Assembly: GCA_024516155.1 (NCBI GenBank)
Contig: JAJJXM010000035.1
Location: forward strand, 548,725 to 612,724
DNA length: 64,000 nt
From: Pyronema omphalodes
Lineage: Eukaryota; Ascomycota; Pezizomycetes; Pezizales; Pyronemataceae
Reading direction: 5' to 3'
The notes beneath the pieces were generated by a model, which was given only the letters and a program-made list of their open reading frames with translations, was not told the origin of the DNA and searched no databases. Every line of letters begins with the position of its first letter. The stretch's first letter is position 1. The position numbers and the translations under genes were made by a program. This document shows positions 9,725-18,835 of the stretch, in pieces.

Positions 9725-11179
9725 ATGTCGCCAAAACAACGACAGAACAACGCCCAACGATCGAAACGGTCCGGAAACGCGTACAATGTTCTAGCCGACC
9801 TTCCTCATGATGGATCTAATCCTACTTTCGATGGAAGAGATGGAAAAGTTGATGAAGTTGATGGAAACTTCGCTGGAAAACCCTTCCAGAGCGTGGTCTT
9901 GGCAGGATCACCAGTTCCTTCGGCTTCAACACACCAGCAACAAGCGACAACTGAACACAACCGGCTCAGTAACTACCGTCGCAGATTGGTAACTGCAATT
10001 AATGATGCAGTCACAGTTGACGACAGCTATGCCACCCTAGATCAACTGTTTACAGACTACTACGCCGAGTACACTGGAGCAAGCTTCCTGGGGATACAAC
10101 AGACCCACCGGGACACACAGCGACGCTTCAATACCGTCGATGACACCATACGCAACAACAGCGATGAGATGCGCCACAGATTCGACGTCATGATGTCGAA
10201 ATTCAGCATTCTGCTGGACGAAAACACGAAGATGCGCGCAGCATGCAACTCTACACAGAAAGAAACAGCAGCTCTCAAGGCTGCTGTGGACGCCCTGACG
10301 AAGAAAATCGACGAACAGCAACAAGTCATTTCGGCGCCCCCCTCACCGAACCTTACGGCCTCTTCCTCAGCGATGGAAGAGATGACTATGCAACTGTCCG
10401 TCGTCCAACATGACATTCAGGATGTCCTGGACGCTGTTCGCAACCCTCCTGGCAAGAGAAAGCGAAGGGGAAGTGACCAGAAAACCGAACCCACCTCACC
10501 GACAAACAGAAGACCGGTGAACCACAAACCGAGAGCGGCATCACCGGTGCGAAGCCTGATGCACTCGGAACATGCGACTACCGCCGCCCAGGACAAGCTT
10601 GATGCCCTCAAGCCTATGTCCCCCCTACCCCTCCTCGCAATCACCTCAACCGATGCGACACCGGAACCTCACCCTGACAGTTCATCTGCTCAGGACACAC
10701 CTCTACCCGACGCCCCAAGCACTGCCCCTGCTGAGACGAACGGATGGAAGACTGTGGAGGCGAAGGCTACACAGAGGACGAAGCAGAAAGCGAAAGAGAC
10801 GACACCTACGGCAGCGCCACCCAGCAAGACCCCTACAACAAAGAATGGTGGCCGGGGAAAGAATACCCACCAACCCAGAACGACAACCTCCTCTGCAAAG
10901 AAGACTTGGGCAGAAGTAGTCAAGAGCGGAGGCTTCAACGTCAAGATTGTGCTTGGGAATGGCAATCTTGGACTAACAACACCACCGACAAGAAGGGGAG
11001 AGAGGCGAGGGGGAGCAGCAAGAAGGCTGAGGAAGAAGGAAGGAGAAGGGGAGAGAGGGGAGGAGAAGAGGGGCAGGGCGGGCCCGGGTGTCTCGAAGGG
11101 CAAAGAGTCAGGAGACACCGGCGGAGGAGGGGAGAGAGGAGAGGAGAGTGGGGGCACGGGTGGCCCGGCGGCTGTTTAA
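9725..11179 (+). CDS. NA#3 ORF, 484 aa, intact
   Basis: The start is the first in-frame ATG (MSPKQRQNNAQRSKRS); the frame is open 51 bases further upstream but without an ATG. Residues 1-25 are basic. About 30-60 hold an Asp/Gly-rich DGRDGKVDEVDGN segment, 70-210 a heptad-like variable region (DTQRRFNTVDDTIRNNSDEM), and about 255 a KRKRRGSD nuclear-localisation-like cluster. A long Pro/Ser/Thr linker follows, then KKTWAEVVKSG near 400 and a Gly/Arg/Glu/Lys-rich C-terminus ending GGPAAV. TWAEVVKSG-like motifs occur in LINE ORF1 proteins, so I infer an ORF1-derived RNA-binding protein without zinc knuckles. There is no catalytic domain. Function is unproven. Confidence 0.7.
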   Translation: MSPKQRQNNAQRSKRSGNAYNVLADLPHDGSNPTFDGRDGKVDEVDGNFAGKPFQSVVLAGSPVPSASTHQQQATTEHNRLSNYRRRLVTAINDAVTVDDSYATLDQLFTDYYAEYTGASFLGIQQTHRDTQRRFNTVDDTIRNNSDEMRHRFDVMMSKFSILLDENTKMRAACNSTQKETAALKAAVDALTKKIDEQQQVISAPPSPNLTASSSAMEEMTMQLSVVQHDIQDVLDAVRNPPGKRKRRGSDQKTEPTSPTNRRPVNHKPRAASPVRSLMHSEHATTAAQDKLDALKPMSPLPLLAITSTDATPEPHPDSSSAQDTPLPDAPSTAPAETNGWKTVEAKATQRTKQKAKETTPTAAPPSKTPTTKNGGRGKNTHQPRTTTSSAKKTWAEVVKSGGFNVKIVLGNGNLGLTTPPTRRGERRGGAARRLRKKEGEGERGEEKRGRAGPGVSKGKESGDTGGGGERGEESGGTGGPAAV

Positions 11180-11706
11180 CTTTGCTTTGGTTTTGTTTTT
11201 GCTTTGTGGAGGAAATAACGGCGGAAAAATGGCTAAACATGGGAAGGGGAAGGGAGAAGGAAAGGGAGGAGCCCGGCGAGGCGGCCTCTGTGCAAGCAGG
11301 GCACTTGGAACATCAGACGCGCTTGGACAAGAAACCCCCGTAGTAACAGTGGGGACAGACCCCACAACCACAACGATCAAGAGGAGGAGACTGGTAGAGG
11401 TGGAGACTGGGTTTTTGCTTTTACGTTTCTTTCTTCTTCTCTTTTGTATTTATCTGTCCCTTGTCATAACCTTCACACCACACGGCAGAGCCAAAATCAC
11501 ACACATCGAACACCACACGGCAACGGCGACCCCCCCCCTGCATTCTCAACAACGAGCACCGAAACCCCCGGTTTTCTCATCGGATTCGGATTCGCAGCAC
11601 TCTATTACGTTATTCTCTGAATTTTCAGGGAATTCTACGTTGTTTTTGTTGACTTTTGTCGCAAAATCAGAGTTTTCACGAGTTTTGGCTTACCCCACCT
11701 CACGAA

Positions 11707-13161
11707 ATGTCGCCAAAACAACGACAGAACAACGCCCGACGATCGAAACGGTCCGAAAACGCGTACAATGTTCTAGCCGACCTTCCTCATGATGGATCTA
11801 CTCCTACTCTGGATGGAAGAGATGGAAAAGTTGATGAAGTTGATGGAAACTTCGCTGGAAAGCCCTTCCAGAGCGTGGTCTTGGCACGATCACCAGTTCC
11901 TTCGGCTTCAACATCGCAGCAACAGGCGACAACTGAACACAGCCGGTTCAGTGACTACCGTCGCATGATGGTATCCGCGATTAATGAGGCAGTTGCAGCT
12001 GATGCCACCTATGCCACCCTGGATCAGCTGTTCCATGACAACTACGCCGAACTCAATGGAGCCAGCTTCCTGGGGATACAACAGATCCACCGGGACACAC
12101 AGCGACGCTTCAATACACTCGAGGAATCCATGCGCAACAACAACGATGCGATACACGGCAGATTCGACGTCATGATGACGAAATTCAACGATCTGCTCTT
12201 CGAAAACGCGACGCTGCGCACAGCATACGACTCTACACAGGCAGAAACAGCAGCTCTCAAGGCTGCTGTGGACGCCCTGACGAAGAAAATCGACGAACAG
12301 CAACAAGTCATTTCGGCGCCCCCCTCACCGAACCTCACGGCCTCTTCCTCAGCGATGGAAGAGATGACTATGCAACTGTCCGTCGTCCAACATGACATTC
12401 AGGATGTCCTGGACGCTGTTCGCAACCCTCCTGGCAAGAGAAAGCGAAGGGGAAGCGACCAGAACACCGAACCCACCTCACCGACAAACAGAAGACCGGT
12501 GAACCACAAACCGAGAGCGGCATCACCGGAGCGAAGCCTGATGCACTCGAAACATGCAACCACAGCCGCCCAGGACAAGCTTGATGCCCTCAAGCCTATG
12601 TCCCCCCTACCTCTCCTCGCGATCACGTCGACCGAAGCGACACCGGAACCTCACCCTGACAGTTCATCTGCTCAGGACACACCTCTACCCGACGCCCCAA
12701 GCACTGCTCCTGCTGCGACGAACGGATGGAAGACTGTGGAGGCGAAGGCTACACAGAGGAAGAAGCAGAAAGCGAAGGAGACGACACCTACGGCAGCGAC
12801 ACCCAGCAAGACCCCTACAACAAAGAATGGTGGCCGGGGAAAGAATACCCACCAACCCAGAACGACAACCTCCTCTGCAAAGAAGACTTGGGCAGAAGTC
12901 GTCAAGAGCGGAGGCATCAACGTCCAGATTGTGCTTGGGAATGGCAATCTTGGACTGACAACACCACCGACAAGAAGGGGAGAGAGGCAAGGGGGAGCAG
13001 CGAGGAGGCTGAGGAAGAAGGAAGGAGAAGGGGAGAGAGGGGAGGAGAAGAGGGGCAGGGCGGGCCCGGGTATCTCAAAGGGCAAAGAGTCAGGAGACAC
13101 CGGCGGAGGAGGGGAGAGAGGAGAGGAGAGTGGGGGCACGGGTGGCCTGGCGGCTGTTTAA
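11707..13161 (+). CDS. NA#4 ORF, 484 aa, intact
   Basis: Same start, length and domain order as NA#3. The variable segment differs: SDYRRMMVSAIN near its start matches NA#9, but the stretch after it (EAVAADATYATLDQLFHDNY, then NTLEESMRNNNDAIHGRF) matches NA#5. The protein therefore looks like a recombinant of two NA lineages, with a crossover close to codon 80. The basic KRKRRGSD cluster, KKTWAEVVKSG and the Gly/Arg-rich tail are conserved. It precedes a complete tail B. Confidence 0.7.
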   Translation: MSPKQRQNNARRSKRSENAYNVLADLPHDGSTPTLDGRDGKVDEVDGNFAGKPFQSVVLARSPVPSASTSQQQATTEHSRFSDYRRMMVSAINEAVAADATYATLDQLFHDNYAELNGASFLGIQQIHRDTQRRFNTLEESMRNNNDAIHGRFDVMMTKFNDLLFENATLRTAYDSTQAETAALKAAVDALTKKIDEQQQVISAPPSPNLTASSSAMEEMTMQLSVVQHDIQDVLDAVRNPPGKRKRRGSDQNTEPTSPTNRRPVNHKPRAASPERSLMHSKHATTAAQDKLDALKPMSPLPLLAITSTEATPEPHPDSSSAQDTPLPDAPSTAPAATNGWKTVEAKATQRKKQKAKETTPTAATPSKTPTTKNGGRGKNTHQPRTTTSSAKKTWAEVVKSGGINVQIVLGNGNLGLTTPPTRRGERQGGAARRLRKKEGEGERGEEKRGRAGPGISKGKESGDTGGGGERGEESGGTGGLAAV

Positions 13162-13493
13162 CTTTGCCTTGGTTTTGTTTTTGCTTTGTGGAGGAAATAC
13201 AGGAGGAAAAATGGTTAAAAATGGGAGGGGAAGGGAGGAGGAAAGGGAGGAGCCCGGCGAGGCGGCCTCTGTGCAAGCAGTGCACTTGGAACATCAGACG
13301 CGCTTGGACAAGAAACCCCCGTAGTATACAGTGGGGACAGACCCCACAACCACAACGATCAAGAGGAGGAGACTGGTAGAGGCGGAGACTGGGTTTTTGC
13401 TTTTACATTTCTTTCTTCTTCTCTTTTGTATTTATCTGTCCCTTGTCATAACCTTCGGGTTGCAAACAAGTAATGAGAGAACAAACAAACAAA

Positions 13494-13982
13494 CCCGCAA
13501 GGTTCCCCCGCGTCCCCCATACTGTTCTTACTATACCTACGCCCGCTATTCGACGAGCTGGAACAGGTACACCCCTATGCATGGACGCCTAGCTACATAG
13601 ACGACGTAGCTATAGTCGTACAAGGCAGAACGCGCAAAGACAACGCACGCGCACTGGAAAAAGTCACAGCGACAGCTTTCAGATGGGCTGACGCGACGCG
13701 ATAGCTTTCGATGACTCCAAGTCGGAACTACTCCACTTTCACTGGTCTCGCGCCAATTCAAATACCGCAGGAGAGAAGGTTAAGTTGCCAAATGGGACAG
13801 TGGTCACAGCGGGTACGCAGGGAAGAGAGAAGGACGTAGTACGGTGGATTGGCATGCACTTAGACAGAAAACTTACCTTTACACAACATGTAAATAAGAG
13901 AGCAACTGCAGCACGAAGAACCCTTAACGCACTGTGTAGGATCGCACGATACGAGACAGGTCTGACCCCTTCCGCAACGAGA
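13494..13982 (+). pseudogene. LINE-C reverse transcriptase fragment, right of the NA dimer
   Basis: Continues the frame of 9431-9515: the catalytic-motif region TPSYIDDVAIVVQGRTRKDNA is recognisable at about 13588-13650, and the thumb and connection follow (PNGTVVTAGTQG, VVRWIGMHLDRKLTFTQHV, RYETGLTPSATRL). A small deletion near 13692 (GACGCGACGCGATAG) breaks the frame. It stops at 13982 against the 3' repeat of NA#13. RNase H and the 3' UTR are absent. Confidence 0.82.
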
Positions 13983-14032
13983 CTGTTTGTTTGTTTGTTT
14001 GTTTGTTTATTCATTACTTGTTTGCAACCTTA
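13983..14032 (-). repeat. 3' end of NA#13 (tail B terminus), split off by Ty3 copy II
   Basis: On the minus strand this is TAAGGTTGCAAACAAGTAATGA followed by AAAC repeats, the very end of tail B. The rest of NA#13 lies at 52198-53783. Ty3 copy II entered the hairpin: CCTTA occurs at 14028-14032 and again at 52198-52202, so the uninterrupted target read GCAACCTTAAGGTT. The other flank of this AAAC repeat is LINE-C. Confidence 0.85.
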
Positions 14033-14570
14033 TGTCACGGCACACGGCTGACGAGCCGTTGTGTTGCGTCATCATTGTGTTGTCGTGGTTGTTGATTGAC
14101 ATCGTGCCGTTGTCTTGCCGTGTTGTGTTGTGTTACCGTTGTGTTGTTGTAGTGTTGTTGTGTGCCGTGCCATTGTGACTGAGAGACTGATTGATGATGG
14201 ATGACGTACCACGAGCTGGAGAGCTGTGGCGTCGCAGTTGAATTGATGGAGAACGGAAGCTCATGTAGCGATGATTGTATGACGGCCCAGCATGAGTGCT
14301 GGCCGCCCCTTTGTACATAAGGAGGCTTGCCTCCCCGTTGTCGAGATTCTCCATCGAACGTCTTGTGTCTTCTCCTTGCTCCTAATATAAGACTTCTTCT
14401 CCCAAGTCCTACGTCACTCTTGTCCTTGTCCCTGTTCCTGTTTAGTGTGCCGTCCGTCTGACGAGCACTTCGGTCCTTGTCCTGCCGTTCCCCGTCCCGG
14501 AACCTGCCTAGTCCCTCTTGCCGGTAGTGTTCAGTGTGTCCCTTGAACGTCCGTTCTCGGTTCCCTGACA
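14033..14570 (+). repeat. 5' LTR of Ty3 copy II
   Basis: 538 bp, TGTCACGG...CCCTGACA. Contains GT-rich short repeats near the start, a TATA-like AATATAAG at 14384-14391 and a weaker TACATAAG near 14314. It would drive transcription of the element. Matches 51660-52197 almost base for base. Confidence 0.95.
14384..14391 (+). promoter_or_regulatory. Candidate TATA box in the Ty3 LTR
   Basis: AATATAAG, conserved in all three LTRs of the window, lies about 180 bp before the LTR end. A start site some 30 bases downstream would put U3/R near 14415. A second, weaker candidate (TACATAAG near 14314) would put the start near the 9-mer ATCGAACGT discussed under the primer-binding site. Confidence 0.4.
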
Positions 14571-14628
14571 TTACGTTCGATCGATTAATTATTCAACCGA
14601 CACGCATGAACTGCACCGGTTCTGCCTG
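14571..14628 (+). other. Ty3 copy II leader with candidate primer-binding site
   Basis: Directly after the LTR comes TTACGTTCGATCGATTAATT, lacking the TGG that begins most tRNA primer-binding sites. ACGTTCGAT (14573-14581) is perfectly complementary to ATCGAACGT inside the LTR (14353-14361). This is the arrangement expected of Tf1/sushi-type self-priming elements if transcription starts there. The leader ORF ATG is at 14607 (MNCTGSA). NA#5 interrupts after ACCGGTTCTGCCTG (14615-14628, repeated at 16610-16623). Confidence 0.45.
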
Positions 14629-16609
14629 AACCCACACCACACGGCAACGGCGACCCCCCCCCCTGCATTCTCAACAACGAGCACCGAAACCCCCGGTTTT
14701 CTCATCGGATTCGGATTCGCAGCACTCTGTTACGTTATTCTCTGAATTTTCAGGGAATTCTACGTTGTTTTTGTTGACTTTTGTCGCAAAATCAGAGTTT
14801 TCACGAGTTTTGGCTTACCCCACCTCACGAAATGTCGCCAAAACAACGACAGAACAACGCCCGACGATCGAAACGGTCCGAAAACGCGTACAATGTTCTA
14901 GCCGACGCTCCTCAGGATGGACCCAACCCTATTTTTGATGGAGGAGATGGAATAGTTGATGAAGTTGATGGAAACTCCGCTGGAAAACCCTTCCAGAGCG
15001 TGGTCTTGGCAGGATCACCAGTTCCTTCGGCTTCAACACACCAGCTACAAGCGACAACTGAACACAGCCGGTTCAGTACCTACCGCCGCTTGTGTGTATC
15101 CGCGATTAATGAGGCAGTTGCAGCTGATGCCACCTATGCCACCCTGGATCAGCTGTTCCATGACAACTACGCCGAACTCAATGGAGCCAGCTTCCTGGGG
15201 ATACAACAGATCCACCGGGACACACAGCGACGCTTCAATACACTCGAGGAATCCATGCGCAACAACAACGATGCGATACACGGCAGATTCGACGTCATGA
15301 TGACGAAATTCAACGATCTGCTCTTCGAAAACGCGACGCTGCGCACAGCATACGACTCTACACAGGCAGAAACAGCAGCTCTCAAGGCTGCTGTGGACGC
15401 CCTGACGAAGAAAATCGACGAACAGCAACAAGTCATTTCGGCGCCCCCCTCACCGAACCTCACGGCCTCTTCCTCAGCGATGGAAGAGATGACTATGCAA
15501 CTGTCCGTCGTCCAACATGACATTCAGGATGTCCTGGACGCTGTCCGCGACCCTCCTGGCAAGAGAAAGCGAAGGGGAAGCGACCAGAACACCGAACCCA
15601 CCTCACCAACGACCAGAGCACCGGTCAACCACAAACCGAGAGCTGCATCACCGGTGCGAAGCCTGATGCACTCGAAACATGCGACTACCGCCGCCCAGGA
15701 CAAGCTTGATGCCCTCAAGCCTATGTCCCCCCTACCTCTCCTCGCGATCACGTCAACCGATGCGACACCGGAACCTCACCCTGACAGTTCATCTGCTCAG
15801 GACACACCTCTACCCGACGCCCCAAGCACTGCCCCTGCTGAGACGAACGGATGGAAGACTGTGGAGGCGAAGGCTACGCAGAAGAAGAAGATGAAAGCGC
15901 AGGAGACGAGACCTACGGCAGCGACACCCAGCAAGACTCTACAACGAAGACTGGTGGCAGGGGAAAGAATACCCACCAACCCAGACAGACAACCCCCTCC
16001 GCAAAGAAGACTTGGGCAGAAGTCGTCAAGAGCGGAGGCATCAATGTCCAGATTGTGCTTGGGAATGGCAATCTTTGACTTACAACACCACCGACAAGAA
16101 GGGGAGAGAGGCGAGGCGGGGCAGCGAGAAGGCTGAGAAAGAAGGAGGGAGAAGGGGAGAGAGGGGAGGAGAAGAGGGGCAGGGTGGGCCCGGGTGTTTC
16201 AAAGGGCAAAGAGTCAGGAGACACCGGCGGAGGAGTTGAGAGAGGGGAGGAGAGTGGGGGCGTAGGTGGCCCGGCGGCTGTTTAACTTTGCTTTGGTTTT
16301 GTTTTTGCTTTGTGGGGGAAATAAAGGCGGAAAAATGGTTAAAAATGGGAGGGGAAGGGTGGAGGAAATGGGGGAACGACCCGGCGAGGTGGCCTCCGAG
16401 CGTACAGGGCTCCTGGAACAGACGACGCTTGACGAACAAAAGCACAACGAGACTTGGGGGTCTACAACCCCACACCCTAACGACAAGCTCTGGGGCATAC
16501 CCAGTGAGAGCTCGGCCTAACACCCGGGTTTCTCAATTTTGTATTTACTGTAGATTCCGCCATAACCTTACGGTTGGATGCGTGTATGAGTTAATAAATA
16601 AATAAATAA
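14629..16609 (+). mobile_element. NA#5: non-autonomous element, tail A
   Basis: Full-length NA with the C-rich 5' motif from about 14634, preceded by a few extra bases (AACCC), a broken ORF and tail A with the TTAC-loop hairpin (about 16560-16578) and (AATA)n. Flanked by the perfect 14-bp duplication ACCGGTTCTGCCTG at 14615-14628 and 16610-16623, inside the Ty3 leader ORF. Confidence 0.93.
14832..16231 (+). pseudogene. NA#5 ORF, frameshift and nonsense
   Basis: Open from ATG (MSPKQRQNNARRSKRS) through the coiled coil and basic cluster. Near 15935 AGCAAGACTCTACAAC replaces AGCAAGACCCCTACAAC, losing one base, and the frame then reads wrongly to 16136. In the original frame TTGGACT has become TTTGACT near 16074-16080, adding a stop after NGN. 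Two independent lesions, so not a recent loss or a single sequencing error. Confidence 0.82.
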
Positions 16610-16757
16610 ACCGGTTCTGCCTGGACCTACGCACTGAAACAAGCTCTTGAAACGCACATCTTACACGAAACCTTTGGGATTCCCGACAGATTCGCTGGCG
16701 CAGTGCGAAGAACCATCCGACGAGCAGAAAATAACTGCTACCTTGTGGTCCGCTGGC
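16610..16757 (+). pseudogene. Ty3 copy II leader ORF, middle part
   Basis: After the duplication the leader ORF continues (GSAWTYALKQALETHILHET, then GIPDRFAGAVRRTIRRAENN), in the same frame and nearly the same residues as copy I at 3062-3304. It is cut at 16757 by NA#6, whose duplication TTGTGGTCCGCTGGC (16743-16757) recurs at 18746-18760. The ORF finishes at about 18843 with RARQNAY, overlapping the gag ATG at 18836. Confidence 0.6.
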
Positions 16758-18745
16758 TTGTTTGTTTGTTTGTTCTCTCATTACTTGTTTGCAACCCGAA
16801 GGTTATGACAAGGGACAGATAAATACAAAAGAGAAGAAGAAAGAAATGTAAAAGCAAAAACCCAGTCTCCACCTCTACCAGTCTCCTCCTCTTGATCGTT
16901 GTGGTTGTGGGGTCTGTCCCCACTGTATACTACGGGGGTTTTTTGTCCAAGCGCGTCTGATGTTCCAAGTGCCCTGCTTGCACAGAGGCCGCCTCGCCGG
17001 GCTCCTCCCTTTCCTCCTCCCTTCCCCTTCCCATGTTTAGCCATTTTTCCGCCTTTATTTCCTCCACAAAGCAAAAACAAAACCAAAGCAAAGTTAAACA
17101 GCCGCCGGGCCACCCGTGCCCCCACTCTCCTCTCCTCTCTCCCCTCCTCCGCCGGTGTCTCCTGACTCTTTGCCCTTCGAGACACCCGGGCCCGCCCTGC
17201 CCCTCTTCTCCTCCCCTCTCTCCCCTTCTCCTTCCTTCTTCCTCAGTCTTCTTGCTGCTCCCCCTCGCCTCTCTCCCCTTCTTGTCGGTGGTGTTGTTAG
17301 TCCGAAATTGCCATTCCCAAGCACAATCTGGACGTTGATGCCTCCGCTCTTGACGACTTCTGCCCAGGTCTTCTTTGCGGAGGGGGTTGTCTGTCTGGGT
17401 TGGTGGGTATTCTTTCCCCTTCCACCATTCTTCGTTGTAGGGGTCTTGCTGGGTGTCGCTGCCGTAGGTCTCGTCTCCTGCGCTTTTATCCTTTTCTTCT
17501 GCGTAGCCTTCGCCTCCACAGTCCTCCATCCGTTCGTCTCAGCAGGGGCAGTGCTTGGGGCGTCGGGTAGAGGTGTGTCCTGAGCAGATGAACTGTCAGG
17601 GTGAGGTTCTGGTGTCGCATCGGTTGACGTGATTGCGAGGAGAGGTAGGGGGGACATAGGCTTGAGGGCATCAAGCTTGTCCTGGGCGGCGGTAGTCGCA
17701 TGTTTCGAGTGCATCAGGCTTCGCACCGGTGATGCCGCTCTCGGTTTGTGGTTCACCGGTCTTCTGTTTGTCGGTGAGGTGGGTTCGGTGTTCTGGTCAC
17801 TTCCCCTTCGCTTTCTCTTGCCAGGAGGGTTGCGAACAGCGTCCAGGACATCCTGAATGTCATGTTGGACGACAGACAGTTGCATAGTCATCTCTTCCAT
17901 CGCTGAGGAAGAGGCCGTAAGGTTCGGTGAGGGGGGCGCCGAAATGACTTGCTGCTGTTCGTCGATTTTCTTCGTCAGGGCGTCCACAGCAGCCTTGAGA
18001 GCTGCTGTTTCTTTCTGTGTAGTGTTGTATGCTGCGCGCAGCTTCGTGTTTTCGTCCAGCAGGATGCTGGATTTCGACATGAGGACGTCGAATCTGTGGC
18101 GCATCTCCTCGCTGTTGTTGCGTATGGTGTCATCGAGGGTATTGAAGCGTCGCTGTGTATCCCGGTGGATCTGTTGTATCCCCAGGAAGTTGGCTCCGGT
18201 GAGCTCGGCGTGGTTGTCTATGAACAGTTGATCTAGGGTGTCATAGCCCTCCTCAGCTGCAACTGCCTCGTTAATTGCAGATACGAAGAAGCGACGGTAG
18301 GCTCTGAACCGGCTGTGGTCAGTTGTCGCTTGTTGCTGGTGTGTTGAAGCCGAAGGAGCTGGTGATCCTGCCAAGACCACGCTCTGGAAGGGTTTTCCAG
18401 CGAAGTTTCCATCAACTTCATCAACTTTTCCTTCTCTTCCATCGAAAGTAGGATTGGATCCATCATGAGGAAGGTCGGCTAGAACATTGTACGCGTTTTC
18501 GGACCGTTTCGATCGTCGGGCGTTGTTCTGTCGTTGTTTTGGCGACATTTCGTGAGGTGGGGTAAGCCAAAACTCGTGAAAACTCTGATTTTGCGACAAA
18601 AGTCAACAAAAACAACGTAGAATTCCCTGAAAATTCAGAGAATAACGTAACAGAGTGCTGCGAATCCGAATCCGATGAGAAAACCGGGGGTTTCGGTGCT
18701 CGTTGTTGAGAATGCAGGGGGGGGGGTCGCCGTTGCCGTGTGCCT
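16758..18745 (-). mobile_element. NA#6: non-autonomous element, tail B, intact
   Basis: On the minus strand, 5' motif near 18740 (ACACGGCAACGGCGACC then a C-run), an intact ORF, and tail B ending in the AACC-TTCG-GGTT hairpin (about 16794-16807) and AAAC repeats at 16758. The perfect 15-bp duplication TTGTGGTCCGCTGGC at 16743-16757 and 18746-18760. Confidence 0.94.
17094..18548 (-). CDS. NA#6 ORF, 484 aa, intact
   Basis: Starts at the ATG at 18548 (MSPKQRQNNARRSKRS). Domain order as in NA#3. The variable part reads AYRRFFVSAINEAVAAEEGY and later NTLDDTIRNNSEEMRHRF, close to NA#11. KRKRRGSD, KKTWAEVVKSG and the Gly/Arg/Glu-rich end (GGGERGEESGGTGGPAAV) are intact. It is the only ORF of the element and runs opposite to the Ty3 host gene. 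Confidence 0.7.
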   Translation of the reverse strand: MSPKQRQNNARRSKRSENAYNVLADLPHDGSNPTFDGREGKVDEVDGNFAGKPFQSVVLAGSPAPSASTHQQQATTDHSRFRAYRRFFVSAINEAVAAEEGYDTLDQLFIDNHAELTGANFLGIQQIHRDTQRRFNTLDDTIRNNSEEMRHRFDVLMSKSSILLDENTKLRAAYNTTQKETAALKAAVDALTKKIDEQQQVISAPPSPNLTASSSAMEEMTMQLSVVQHDIQDVLDAVRNPPGKRKRRGSDQNTEPTSPTNRRPVNHKPRAASPVRSLMHSKHATTAAQDKLDALKPMSPLPLLAITSTDATPEPHPDSSSAQDTPLPDAPSTAPAETNGWRTVEAKATQKKRIKAQETRPTAATPSKTPTTKNGGRGKNTHQPRQTTPSAKKTWAEVVKSGGINVQIVLGNGNFGLTTPPTRRGERRGGAARRLRKKEGEGERGEEKRGRAGPGVSKGKESGDTGGGGERGEESGGTGGPAAV

Positions 18746-18835
18746 TTGTGGTCCGCTGGCAACTCCAGGACTACACTTATCAGGAGCACATCCGCCGCAC
18801 CATCAGACTCAAGCGAATCCTCAGAGCCCGCCAGA

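Larger units (their letters stand above)
9516..13493 (+). mobile_element. NA#3-NA#4 head-to-tail dimer inserted as one unit
   Basis: One pair of 14-bp duplications (9502-9515 and 13494-13507) encloses two NA elements. NA#3 (9516-11474) stops inside its tail B at CATAACCTTC. NA#4 (11475-13493) starts at once with a 35-bp 5' extension and ends in a complete tail B: AACC-TTCG-GGTT hairpin at about 13449-13462, then AAAC repeats. No remainder of the NA#3 tail follows NA#4. The same NA/NA junction, base for base, occurs at 31048/31049, so the dimer was copied from an RNA crossing such a junction. Confidence 0.85.

Noticed and set aside
10060..10416. Recurrent 118-aa antisense ORF (MSCWTTDSCIVISS...) opposite every NA ORF
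   Set aside because: It is the reverse complement of the conserved coding region and recurs because the element is repeated; no independent signal.
10744..11343. A second long ORF overlapping the NA ORF in another frame (MEDCGGEGYTE...), open in many copies, up to 217 codons
   Set aside because: All three plus frames of this GC-rich, stop-poor stretch are open, and the main frame carries the recognisable KKTWAEVVKSG motif. Its end runs through the tail. Dual coding would need codon-level statistics.
13983..14032. The repeat before the Ty3 5' LTR as a stand-alone microsatellite
   Set aside because: It joins exactly to 52198 through the CCTTA duplication, forming the tail B end of NA#13.
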